Part shown: piece by piece, positions 1 to 8,550 of the stretch | Position numbering within the stretch: the stretch's first letter is position 1 | Layout of the letters: each line of letters begins with the position of its first letter | From: an uncultured Prevotella sp. | GTDB taxonomy: Bacteria > Bacteroidota > Bacteroidia > Bacteroidales > Bacteroidaceae | DNA length: 36,122 nucleotides | NCBI GenBank assembly: GCA_905236165.1 | Contig: CAJOOC010000022.1 | Location: forward strand, 1-36,122 | Reading direction: 5' to 3' | Notes under the pieces: model-generated | What the model saw: the letters and a program-made list of their open reading frames with translations, nothing else | Database searches by the model: none | Told to the model about the DNA's origin: nothing | Made by a program: the position numbers and the translations under genes

Positions 1-242
1 AGGCACCCATTTGAGATGATGTAGATTTGTAACTAACTGATTTACAGCAACAAGAAAATATTAGACAAATTTTTCACGAAGTCAGGACCCCACTATCCTC
101 CTTCTCCGCTTTGTTGGGTTTTCAAACCGACGGAACTGAGGCAGGCCCTAATTTCTTTAAATATTATTTGGTCGTATCAGAAATAATCATTATCTTTGCC
201 GACGATACTGTTTTCTGACTTCTCACTTAAACTATAAACACA
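1..242. other. Non-coding left edge of the window
   Basis: No convincing gene is visible on either strand in this stretch. Its right part holds the promoter of the BspA-like gene (167-198). The left part is AT-rich and has no strong hairpin followed by a T-run. It could be the downstream flank of a gene lying outside the window. Confidence 0.5.
167..198 (+). promoter_or_regulatory. Bacteroidetes-type promoter of the BspA-like gene
   Basis: TTTG at 167-170 is followed after exactly 20 bp by TATCTTTG at 191-198, matching the Bacteroidetes consensus TTTG-N19-21-TAnnTTTG. The ATG of the downstream gene is 44 bp further on. Function is inferred from consensus and position. Confidence 0.75.
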
Positions 243-2405
243 ATGAAAAAGCTACTCTTTATTCTCATGCTTGCCGTCCTGCCCGCGATGGCCAGCGCGT
301 ATGATGACAAAATCAACGGCATCTATTACAATTTTGACCAGTCTGCAAAGACGGCAGAGGTTACGTACTATGATTATTTGGACAACCAAAACGCCTATTC
401 CGGCACCGTCAACATCCCACCCACGGTGGACTACAACGGGGTGCCATACAGCGTCACGAGCATAGGTGATTTTGCTTTCGTGAATTGCAGCGGCCTGATC
501 TCCGTTACGATTCCCAACAGCGTGACGAGCATAGGATACTCTGCTTTCCGTGTTTGCAGCGGCCTGAAATCCCTCACGATTCCCAACAGCGTGACGAGCA
601 TAGGACAGTATGCTTTCTCTGGTTGCAGCGGCCTGACCTCCGTCACGATTCCAAACAGCGTGACGAGCATAGAAGGCTCTACTTTCGATGGTTGCAGCGG
701 CCTGACCTCCGTCACCATTCCCATCAGCGTCACGAGCATAGGAAGCTGGGCTTTCACTGGTTGCAGCGGCCTGACCTCCGTCACGATTCCCAACAGCGTG
801 ACAAGCATAGGAGTCTATGCTTTCTCTAGTTGCAGCGGCCTGACCTCAGTCACGATTCCCAACAGCGTGACGAGCATAGGGCAGAATGTTTTCGCTGGTT
901 GCAGCGGCCTGACCTCCGTCACGATTCCCAACAGCGTGACGAGTATTTGGGACTTTGCTTTCTCTGGTTGCAGCGCCCTGACCTTTGTCACCATTCCCAA
1001 CAGCGTGACGAGCATAAGACAGAATGCTTTCTGGGGTTGCAGCATCCTGACTTCCGTCATTTCGTTGATTGAGAGTCCCTTTGCAATCAATGAAAATGTA
1101 TTCCCTGACTATTCCTCCGCCACACTCTACGTTCCCAAGGGAACGAAGGATAAATATAAAGCCACTTCTGGTTGGAATCAGTTCCAGAAGATTGAGGAGA
1201 TTGGGAATTTCATTGCCGTGCTGATCGACGGCATCTACTACAACCTGAACCAGGACACGCAGGAGGCCGAAGTGACCAACAGCAAGGGTGGTGATTACGA
1301 TGGTTATAGCAGCTACTCCGGCAGCGTGGTCATCCCCTCCTCAGTCACCTTCGGCGGAGCGACATACAACGTGACGAGCATAGGAGAGCAGGCTTTCCTT
1401 TACTGCGACCTGACCTCCGTCACTATTCCCAATAGCGTGACGAGCATAGCAAGCAGTGCCTTCGAAGGTTGCAACCTGAACTCTCTCACGATTCCCAACA
1501 GCGTGGCGAGCATAGGAGAGCATGCTTTCTCTGGTGCAGAACTGTTCTCCGTCACCATCGGCAGCGGGGTGAGGAGCATAGGAGAATCGGCTTTCGAGCA
1601 ATGTAGGAACCTGTTGACCGTCACTTCGCTCATTGACAATCCCTTTGAAATCAGTGAAAGCATATTCATGTGGGAAGGTAATTTTACCTCTGCCACCCTC
1701 ATGGTGCCCAAGGGAACGAAGAAGAAATATGAAGCCACGCCGGCGTGGAACCTTTTCCAGAGGATTAAGGAGTTTGTGGTGCCTGGCGACGTGAACATCG
1801 ACGGGGCTGTCGACGTGGCCGACATCAGCAGCGTCATCGACGTGATGGCGCAAGGCACCAACGACCCGATTGGCGACGTGAACGCCGACAATGCCGTCGA
1901 CGTGGCAGACATCGGCACCATCATCGACATCATGGCCGGAAAGGACGTTGTCATAAAGCCGGCAAGCCTGAAATGCCCCGACGAGCACCACCCCCACTGG
2001 ATAGACCTGGGACTGGCCAGCGGCACGCTGTGGGCATGCTGCAACGTGGGGGCAAATGCTATTGAAGAATACGGAAACCACTATGACTTCGACGAGGCAC
2101 AGCGCTACAATCCGCCCTCGACAGACCAGATAAGTGAGCTTCTTGAAAACACAGACTACAAATGGACCACGCAGAACGGCGTGGAAGGGATGAGGTTCAC
2201 CGGCATCAACAAGAGGGCTGTGTTCCTACCCGCTGCGGGTGCCGTCTTGGACGGTGAGTTGGTCGAAGCCGGCGAGTACGGCAACTACTGGTCGTCCGTA
2301 TCAAACACCTATGAATACGGTTTCAACCTCGAAATCGATAAGAACCGTGCGAACAGGAGTATCAGAATCCGCAGCCTCAAACAATCCGTTCGACCTGTGC
2401 GTTAG
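243..2405 (+). CDS. BspA-like secreted leucine-rich-repeat protein with dockerin-like repeats
   Basis: Probable cell-surface or secreted protein of 720 residues. Residues 1-19 form a signal peptide (hydrophobic LLFILMLAVLP, cleavage after ASA). Residues about 60-285 hold nine near-identical 23-residue LRR_5 (BspA/TpLRR) repeats with the core SVTIPNSVTSIG..AF.GCSGLT. A second, more diverged repeat module covers about 325-505; both modules end in a YVPKGTK or MVPKGTK-type strand. Residues about 515-565 carry two dockerin-like calcium loops (GDVNIDGAVDVADI and GDVNADNAVDVADI). The C-terminus, about 585-720, begins WIDLGLASGTLWACCNVGA and resembles the Fibrobacter major paralogous (FISUMP) domain. 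BspA-type proteins are known adhesins binding host matrix or other bacteria; the ligand here is unknown. The gene stands alone with its own promoter. Confidence 0.9.
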   Translation: MKKLLFILMLAVLPAMASAYDDKINGIYYNFDQSAKTAEVTYYDYLDNQNAYSGTVNIPPTVDYNGVPYSVTSIGDFAFVNCSGLISVTIPNSVTSIGYSAFRVCSGLKSLTIPNSVTSIGQYAFSGCSGLTSVTIPNSVTSIEGSTFDGCSGLTSVTIPISVTSIGSWAFTGCSGLTSVTIPNSVTSIGVYAFSSCSGLTSVTIPNSVTSIGQNVFAGCSGLTSVTIPNSVTSIWDFAFSGCSALTFVTIPNSVTSIRQNAFWGCSILTSVISLIESPFAINENVFPDYSSATLYVPKGTKDKYKATSGWNQFQKIEEIGNFIAVLIDGIYYNLNQDTQEAEVTNSKGGDYDGYSSYSGSVVIPSSVTFGGATYNVTSIGEQAFLYCDLTSVTIPNSVTSIASSAFEGCNLNSLTIPNSVASIGEHAFSGAELFSVTIGSGVRSIGESAFEQCRNLLTVTSLIDNPFEISESIFMWEGNFTSATLMVPKGTKKKYEATPAWNLFQRIKEFVVPGDVNIDGAVDVADISSVIDVMAQGTNDPIGDVNADNAVDVADIGTIIDIMAGKDVVIKPASLKCPDEHHPHWIDLGLASGTLWACCNVGANAIEEYGNHYDFDEAQRYNPPSTDQISELLENTDYKWTTQNGVEGMRFTGINKRAVFLPAAGAVLDGELVEAGEYGNYWSSVSNTYEYGFNLEIDKNRANRSIRIRSLKQSVRPVR
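486..1057 (+). repeat. 69-bp tandem repeats encoding LRR units
   Basis: The TGC of the CSGL motif recurs every 69 bp (486, 555, 624, 693 and so on to about 1038), giving about nine near-identical copies. Identity is high at the DNA level, including synonymous positions, so the copies are recent or homogenised. Slippage or recombination could change the repeat number. Confidence 0.9.
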
Positions 2406-2451
2406 AACTGCATCGCTTTCTCAGACCTTCATACAAGTTTTCTGCCCGAAA

Positions 2452-2483
2452 TTTGGCAGTCTCGGAAAATGTGGCTACCTTTG
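2452..2483 (+). promoter_or_regulatory. Bacteroidetes-type promoter of the toxin-antitoxin operon
   Basis: TTTG at 2452-2455 and TACCTTTG at 2476-2483 are separated by 20 bp. The antitoxin ATG follows 27 bp downstream. Confidence 0.75.
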
Positions 2484-2510
2484 CACGCTGAAACAAAACA
2501 AACGTGAGTT

Positions 2511-2756
2511 ATGACAGCACTACAGTTGAATGCGGAATTTTATCGCACGATGGGCATCATTGCCGAAGACGAGGCACTTCTGGCTAAGGTGTTGAAGTAT
2601 GCCAAGAAGCTTGTTGCCAAGAAAGAAGACCCTACGCTGCTTACGAAGGAAGAGTTTTTCCGCCGTGTGGACGAGGCACGTGAGGAGATTAGGCAGGGGA
2701 AAGGAACCCGATTCTCTGACCCACAGGCCATGAACATCTGGCTTAATTCCCTCTGA
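2511..2756 (+). CDS. Antitoxin of a YoeB-type toxin-antitoxin pair
   Basis: An 81-residue, charged, helix-rich protein directly upstream of a YoeB-like toxin, ending 2 bp before the toxin ATG. The N-terminal half (ALQLNAEFYRTMGIIAEDE) probably forms the DNA-binding or dimer part. The C-terminal half (RVDEAREEIRQGKG) looks like the extended segment that wraps the toxin. By analogy with type II systems it should neutralise the toxin and autorepress the promoter at 2452-2483. Sequence similarity to YefM itself is not obvious; the assignment rests mainly on size, order and partner. Confidence 0.75.
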   Translation: MTALQLNAEFYRTMGIIAEDEALLAKVLKYAKKLVAKKEDPTLLTKEEFFRRVDEAREEIRQGKGTRFSDPQAMNIWLNSL

Positions 2757-2758
2757 CC

Positions 2759-3031
2759 ATGTACGACATTATTTTTTCTGATAAGGCTAAAGCCGATCTT
2801 GCTTTCCTGCGTCGCAACGAACCGGCGGTACATAAAAAGGCTGTAAGGTTACTGAATGAGCTGATGGTTCATCCCAAAACGGGCACCGGCCATCCTGAAC
2901 AGCTTGAAGGCGACCGCAGCGGACAATGGAGCAGGACTGTCACGAAGAAGCATCGCCTGATTTACGAAATCTTCGAGACCGAAGTGCATGTCGATGCGCT
3001 TTCGGCATACGGGCATTATGGTGATAAATAA
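2759..3031 (+). CDS. yoeB: YoeB/Txe family mRNA-interferase toxin
   Basis: A 90-residue protein of the RelE/ParE superfamily. Members of the YoeB branch bind the ribosomal A site and cut mRNA during translation. The family pattern is clear: GHPEQLEGDRSGQWSRTV matches the GKPEPLK..LSG.WSRRI block, followed by KKHRLIYEI. Expected catalytic positions are present: E47, R66, and H86-Y87 in the C-terminal GHYGD segment. The family usually ends in HYH or HY just before the stop; here three residues (GDK) follow. The length of 90 is close to the family's usual 84-90. It is co-transcribed with the antitoxin 2 bp upstream. Confidence 0.9.
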   Translation: MYDIIFSDKAKADLAFLRRNEPAVHKKAVRLLNELMVHPKTGTGHPEQLEGDRSGQWSRTVTKKHRLIYEIFETEVHVDALSAYGHYGDK

Positions 3032-3075
3032 AAGGTCTAAGGTCGATAATCTAAGGTCGAAAATCAGTAAATCGT
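3029..3075. repeat. Short degenerate tandem repeat between yoeB and the permease gene
   Basis: The block TCTAAGGTCGATAA / TCTAAGGTCGAAAA occurs twice in tandem directly before the TTG start at 3083. It is one of several 7-15 bp tandem-repeat spacers in this window. Confidence 0.6.
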
Positions 3076-3082
3076 ATATTCT

Positions 3083-4168
3083 TTGAAACGTCTCGACTGG
3101 TATATCATCAAGAAGTTCATCGGCACGTACATCTATAGTATCGTGCTGATTATCAGCATCAGCATTGTGTTCGACTATAATGAGCACATGGCGAAGTTTG
3201 CGGCCACCCATGCGCCGTGGCGGGCCATCATCTTCGATTACTACGTGAACTTCGTGCCCTACTTCTCCAACCTTTTCTCGCCGCTCTTCGTCTTCATTGC
3301 CGTCATCTTCTTCACGTCGAAGCTGGCCTCGAACAGCGAAATCATCGCCATGCTCGCCAGTGGTACGAGCTTCAACCGGCTCATGCGGCCCTATATGATC
3401 TCGGCGGCGCTCATTGCTGCGGTGAACTACTACCTCGGAGCCTACGTCATTCCACACGGCAACGTGACGCGGCAGGCCTTCGAGGTGAAATACAAGAACA
3501 ACAAGAAGAATACCTCGGCACAGAACGTGCAGCTGCAGGTGGGGCCGGGCATCATCGCCTACATACAGCAGTATGACGACATCTCGAAGCGCGGCTACGG
3601 CTTCTCGCTCGACCAGTTTGAGAACAAGAAGCTCATCAGCCACATGACGGCCAACGTCATACAGTATGACACCATCAGCGACTCGCGAAACCACTGGAAG
3701 GCCATCAACTACAAGATCCGTACGCTGAAAGGCCTGCGCGAACAGATAGAGACGGGTGCCGAACTGGACACCATGATTATGATGGAGCCGATGGACCTGG
3801 TGTTCTCCAAGGGTCAGCAGGAGACGTTCACCTCGCCGGAGCTGCTACGCTATATCTCGAAGCAGGAGGAGCGCGGCTCGACGAACGTGGTGCAGTATGA
3901 GGTGGAGTACCACAAGCGCATCTCCAACTCGTTCGCCTCGTTTATCCTTACCGTTATCGGCGCCTCGCTGTCGTCACGGAAGCGAAAAGGCGGCATGGGT
4001 ATGTACCTCGGCATTGGCCTGGCGCTGTCGTTCTCCTACATCCTGCTGCAGACGGTGTCGGCCACCTTCGCCACCAATGCCGGTATGCCGGCCATCCTGG
4101 CCGCCTGGATACCTAACATGATCTACGCCGTCATCGCCTTCTTCTGCTATAGACAGGCACCGAATTGA
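3083..4168 (+). CDS. LptF/LptG family (YjgP/YjgQ) permease
   Basis: Inner-membrane protein of 361 residues. The family forms the membrane part of the LptB2FG ABC transporter, which extracts lipopolysaccharide and passes it to the periplasmic bridge. Two N-terminal membrane spans (about 13-30 and 53-80) are followed by the family hallmark SEIIAMLASGTS near residue 88 and another span near 105-122. A soluble beta-rich periplasmic domain covers about 125-270. Three C-terminal spans follow, with SFILTVIGASLSSRKRKGG at the start of that section. The start codon is TTG at 3083; no ATG lies nearby and MKRLDWYIIKKFI is a typical family N-terminus. The partner (lptF, lptG or lptB) is not adjacent, so F cannot be told from G. 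Confidence 0.9.
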   Translation: MKRLDWYIIKKFIGTYIYSIVLIISISIVFDYNEHMAKFAATHAPWRAIIFDYYVNFVPYFSNLFSPLFVFIAVIFFTSKLASNSEIIAMLASGTSFNRLMRPYMISAALIAAVNYYLGAYVIPHGNVTRQAFEVKYKNNKKNTSAQNVQLQVGPGIIAYIQQYDDISKRGYGFSLDQFENKKLISHMTANVIQYDTISDSRNHWKAINYKIRTLKGLREQIETGAELDTMIMMEPMDLVFSKGQQETFTSPELLRYISKQEERGSTNVVQYEVEYHKRISNSFASFILTVIGASLSSRKRKGGMGMYLGIGLALSFSYILLQTVSATFATNAGMPAILAAWIPNMIYAVIAFFCYRQAPN

Positions 4169-4170
4169 TA

Positions 4171-4288
4171 AGCCCCCTAAGTTAGGGGGTTGGGGGTCTG
4201 AACAGGCGCAGGCCCTCTGCTCTGTATAACACTATATTCAGTCTGATAAACGCTTGTTCAGACCCCCATCCCCCTAACTTAGGGGGTT
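4171..4288. repeat. Long inverted repeat filling the permease-helicase gap
   Basis: Two 38-bp arms, 4171-4208 and 4251-4288, are reverse complements at about 35 of 38 positions, separated by 42 bp. Each arm itself contains a palindrome (CCCCCTAAGTTAGGGGG and CCCCCTAACTTAGGGGG). The element occupies nearly the whole intergenic space. It can form a large hairpin in RNA or a cruciform in DNA. No T-run follows, so a simple terminator is unlikely. It may be a non-autonomous MITE- or REP-like element. Confidence 0.85.
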
Positions 4289-4292
4289 AAGA

Positions 4293-5548
<1,256 letters not shown>

Positions 5549-5552
<4 letters not shown>

Positions 5553-6349
5553 GACAGCAGGTAAGGCCGAAGAAGAACCTGGGCCAGCACTTCCTCATCG
5601 ACCTGGGAATTGCGCAGCGCATTGCCGACACGGTGGATGCCTGTGCGGACATTCCCGTGCTGGAGGTGGGGCCGGGAATGGGCGTGCTCACGCAGTTCCT
5701 GGCGAAGAAGCCTCGGGAGCTGGCCGTGGTGGAGATAGACAAGGAGTCGGTGGAATATCTGAAGACCCACCCCTTACCCCTTCCGGGGGGAGGGGAGTTA
5801 AGAATCATCCAGGGTGACTTCCTGCGGATGGACCTCAGCGAGGTGTTCGGCAGCCGGCCGTTCGTGCTTACCGGCAATTACCCTTACGACATCTCGTCGC
5901 AGATATTCTTCAAGATGCTCGACAACCGTGACCTCATCCCCTGCTGCACAGGCATGATACAGCATGAGGTGGCTCTGCGCATGGCCGCCTGTCCCGGCAA
6001 TAAGCAGTATGGCATCCTGTCGGTGCTGATGCAGGCATGGTACGACGTGGAGTATCTCTTCACCGTCGAGCCTTCAGTGTTCAATCCGCCGCCCAAGGTG
6101 CAGAGCGCCGTCATACGCCTGACCCGCAACAACGTCACAGACCTGGGCTGCGACGAACATCTCTTCCGCCGGGTGGTGAAGACCACCTTCGGACAGCGCC
6201 GCAAGATGCTGAGAGTGTCGCTGCGTCAGCTCTTCGACCAACAGCCGCCAGCCGATTTCTTCGAGCAGGAGATGATGACGCGAAGGCCGGAACAGCTGAC
6301 GATAGCGGAGTTCGTAAATTTGACCAATCTGGTTTCTGAATGGATTTAG
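5549..6349 (+). CDS. rsmA: 16S rRNA dimethyladenosine transferase RsmA (KsgA)
   Basis: Dimethylates two adjacent adenines near the 3' end of 16S rRNA using SAM, a late ribosome-assembly step. Visible motifs are GQHFL at 12-16, the SAM-binding loop EVGPGMG at 39-45 and the catalytic NYPYDISS at 110-117 (the usual form is N-L/I-P-Y). The C-terminal domain (FGQRRKMLRVSL) is typical. Length 266 matches the family. Residues 74-85 (HPLPLPGGGE) are not family-like: they are encoded by a GC palindrome at 5777-5795 that sits in frame in a surface loop. The 5' end overlaps the helicase by 4 bp and the 3' end overlaps the wzy-like gene by 10 bp. Confidence 0.95.
5777..5795. repeat. GC palindrome inside rsmA
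   Basis: CCCCTTCC and GGGAGGGG pair across a short loop. The same kind of palindrome occurs at 8463-8481, 16315-16335 and 16585-16601, all inside genes. Here it adds LPLPGGG to RsmA without changing the frame. Confidence 0.7.
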
Positions 6350-7644
6350 TCTTAGGTCGACGAAGGATTAGTTTCTCACTGGGCAGTGAGACGATGGTCA
6401 CGGTGCTGGTGTGCCTCGTGTGGGCCTCTCCGCTTGTGGGCTACTCGAAGGGCATCGTCAACCGACTGCCTTTGCTGGGCGACTATTCCGAGTGGGTATT
6501 GGCTGCCGTCTATGTCATTCCGACGCTGCTGGCTCTTCCGGCACTGGTCAAGAAGTTCTGCCTGGCCGACTACCTGTTCTTCTTCGCCTGTGTGTTCTAC
6601 TACCTGTGGAACTACGTGGCCTATCCTGAGAACTCCATCTTTCTCACGGAAAACGCTTTCCTTTGTCTCTGCTGCGTCTTTCCCTACTATTTCATAGGGC
6701 GTCTCGTTGACATTGAAAAATACTACAAACTGTTCCTCTATCTGTCTGTCGCCTGCATCTTGATGGATTTGTTCTATTTCCTGGTCTATGCCCCAGCGAA
6801 TAAGGACATGGCCGTAGTGGCGGGCGATGACAATATGCACCGTGCCTACCTGTCTTTGCCTCATGTGACGATGCTGCTGTGGGCCACGCTGCGTGAGTTC
6901 CGCCTTTGGAAGCTGGTGATGACCTTTCTCGGCGTGCTGTTCCTCCTTTCCTGTGGCACACGCGGTCCGCTGGTGTGCTTAGGTTTCTTCGGCTTCGTCT
7001 ACTTTCTCTTCTTTATGAATTTTCGCGGTGCCATCTACGTGAAGGGCATCATCGTGGCATTAGTTGCGCTGACCGTCGCTTTTCTCAGGGAGATAGCCCT
7101 CTTCCTGGCTCAGGCCTTTCTTGGCCTGAACCTGAGTACGCGCATCATGGAGAAGATTGTCTTTGGCGGTCTGGACAACGATACCTACCGGAGTGATTTG
7201 CGCCAGATTCTCTACGCGGCTCTGGAGCGCAGCGACCATTTCTTCGGCATCGGATTGCTGGGTTGCGGTAACTATGGCATCAACTATCCGCACTTCTTTC
7301 CGCTCGATTTCTTCTGTACGTTTGGTTATTTCCTTGGCAGCGTGCTGATGGTTGTGCTGGCCATGCTGATTGGCTGGGCTTTCTGGCGGTCGGGAAACAA
7401 GATGGTGAAGGTGTTTATGCTTTTCCTGATATCACAAAGCATCATCAAGCTGATGTTCAGCTCGACGTTTGTCTTCTCACCCTTTTTCTTTATGCTTATC
7501 GGTTTCTGCGTAAGTCAGCTGTTAGTGCCTGCGGAAGAAAGCGGTGACGGGGTGGAGAAGCATAGCGATGCGGGAGTAACAGGAATTCAGCAGCAGCTTT
7601 ATGCCGACATGGTGGTGAAAGATAATCCAGAGGAAGGAGGATAG
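6340..7644 (+). CDS. O-antigen/capsule polymerase-like membrane protein (Wzy-like)
   Basis: A 434-residue multi-spanning inner-membrane protein with about ten or more hydrophobic segments and a larger polar loop near residues 150-165 and 265-310. The segment SCGTRGPLVCLGFFGFVYFL resembles the conserved region of O-antigen ligase/polymerase (Wzy_C, WaaL) families. The likely role is polymerising lipid-linked repeat units in the periplasm; ligase activity cannot be excluded. The gene starts inside the end of rsmA (10-bp overlap), marking the switch from housekeeping to polysaccharide genes. Its last 41 codons lie antisense to the end of the convergent glycosyltransferase gene, and this tail is hydrophilic and low in family character. 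Confidence 0.75.
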   Translation: MDLVLGRRRISFSLGSETMVTVLVCLVWASPLVGYSKGIVNRLPLLGDYSEWVLAAVYVIPTLLALPALVKKFCLADYLFFFACVFYYLWNYVAYPENSIFLTENAFLCLCCVFPYYFIGRLVDIEKYYKLFLYLSVACILMDLFYFLVYAPANKDMAVVAGDDNMHRAYLSLPHVTMLLWATLREFRLWKLVMTFLGVLFLLSCGTRGPLVCLGFFGFVYFLFFMNFRGAIYVKGIIVALVALTVAFLREIALFLAQAFLGLNLSTRIMEKIVFGGLDNDTYRSDLRQILYAALERSDHFFGIGLLGCGNYGINYPHFFPLDFFCTFGYFLGSVLMVVLAMLIGWAFWRSGNKMVKVFMLFLISQSIIKLMFSSTFVFSPFFFMLIGFCVSQLLVPAEESGDGVEKHSDAGVTGIQQQLYADMVVKDNPEEGG

Positions 7645-8511
7645 CTTCGACATGTTGAGGATGTAGAGCACCCTCTTGTTGTAGTTTTCCGGCTCGGCTT
7701 TCTCCAGCATCCTCTTCAAGTCATCATCTTTACATTGGGCAATCAGCTGCAGGCATTTCTCGCGGTACAATTCTGCGGCTTGCATCTTCTCCCGAGCATC
7801 GTCCTTGAAGTTGAAGCTGATGTTCTCGTCGGACTGTCTGAAGCTGACCAGTAGCTTGTTGGCCGATGCGATGCCTTTTTCCATAGCGAACAGGAATGTC
7901 GAGAGGCTGTCGCTGCCCCATGCTCTCGGCAGGGAGTAGTAACCGCCGGTTTCCCTCATGTGGGCTGTCCTGAGCATAAACTCTGATACCGTCTGCGTGC
8001 GGTAGCCTCTCAGGTTGTGCCACATATAGTCGTAGACCGTCTCGTAACTCGGTGGAGCAGGGGACAGGTCTACGGTTTTCCCCTCCTTGTCTGTTTTCTT
8101 CAGCCTTGCGCGGAATACATCAACGTCTGGGTACTGCTCCGACAGTCCCAGCATCGTCTCCACGAACTGCGGCTCGTAGGTGTCATCGTCGCAGAGCAGG
8201 CAGAAGTACTCTCCCTGTGCGTACGACAGGCATTTGTTCCATTGTGCCACGAGGTCCTTGCCGCCTATGTTCTCCTCGTTGATGTAGTATCTTATCCTTT
8301 CGTCGTGAAAGGATTCGACGATGGGCGTTATCTCGTAGGGTGAATGGTCGTTGACCACCACTATCTCTATGTTCTTGTAGGTCTGATTGACGGCTGACCG
8401 TATAGACTCCTCTAAATAGGTAGCCTTATAGGCAGGGATGGCGATGGTGACCAAGGACCCACCCCCTCCCGAGGGGAGGGGAGACTGAGGAGAGTGATGG
8501 GGATTATTCAT
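7522..8511 (-). CDS. Family 2 glycosyltransferase
   Basis: Cytosolic GT-A fold transferase adding a sugar to the lipid-linked repeat unit. After an unusual N-terminus, the GT2 start LVTIAIPAYKATYLEESIRS appears near residue 20. It is followed by IEIVVVNDHSP, and by LLCDDDTYEPQ, the DXD-type metal and nucleotide-sugar site. Length 329 is normal. The first 19 residues (PLPSGGGGS core) are encoded by a GC palindrome at 8463-8481, so the ancestral start may have been nearer LVTIAIP. The 3' end overlaps the convergent wzy-like gene by 123 bp. It probably forms an operon with the wzx gene upstream (12 bp gap). Donor and acceptor are unknown. Confidence 0.9.
   Translation of the reverse strand: MNNPHHSPQSPLPSGGGGSLVTIAIPAYKATYLEESIRSAVNQTYKNIEIVVVNDHSPYEITPIVESFHDERIRYYINEENIGGKDLVAQWNKCLSYAQGEYFCLLCDDDTYEPQFVETMLGLSEQYPDVDVFRARLKKTDKEGKTVDLSPAPPSYETVYDYMWHNLRGYRTQTVSEFMLRTAHMRETGGYYSLPRAWGSDSLSTFLFAMEKGIASANKLLVSFRQSDENISFNFKDDAREKMQAAELYREKCLQLIAQCKDDDLKRMLEKAEPENYNKRVLYILNMSKLSSFLWIIFHHHVGIKLLLNSCYSRIAMLLHPVTAFFRRH
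8463..8481. repeat. GC palindrome inside the 5' end of the GT2 gene
   Basis: CCCCTCCC-GA-GGGGAGGGG forms a perfect 8-bp hairpin. It lies in the first 20 codons of the minus-strand GT2 gene and adds a Pro/Gly-rich tail. Confidence 0.75.
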
Positions 8512-8550
8512 TTTAGTGAGGAGTTAGGAGTTATGAGTGAGGAGTGAGAG
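8512..8550. repeat. Tandem GTGAGGAGTTAGGAG-type repeat between GT2 and wzx
   Basis: TTTAGTGAGGAGTTAGGAGT and following degenerate copies fill the gap and encode the last residues of the wzx product (LLTHNS). A closely similar stretch lies inside the glycosyltransferase gene at 11081-11117. Confidence 0.75.

Noticed and set aside
1341-2081. Minus-strand open frames of 246 and 214 codons opposite the BspA-like gene
   Set aside because: They follow from the repetitive, GC-biased codons of the real gene and show no independent family signal.
2849-3694. Minus-strand open frame of 281 codons
   Set aside because: Antisense to yoeB and the LptF/G-family gene, both with clear motifs; its translation is rich in V, H, D and R, as typical of shadow frames.
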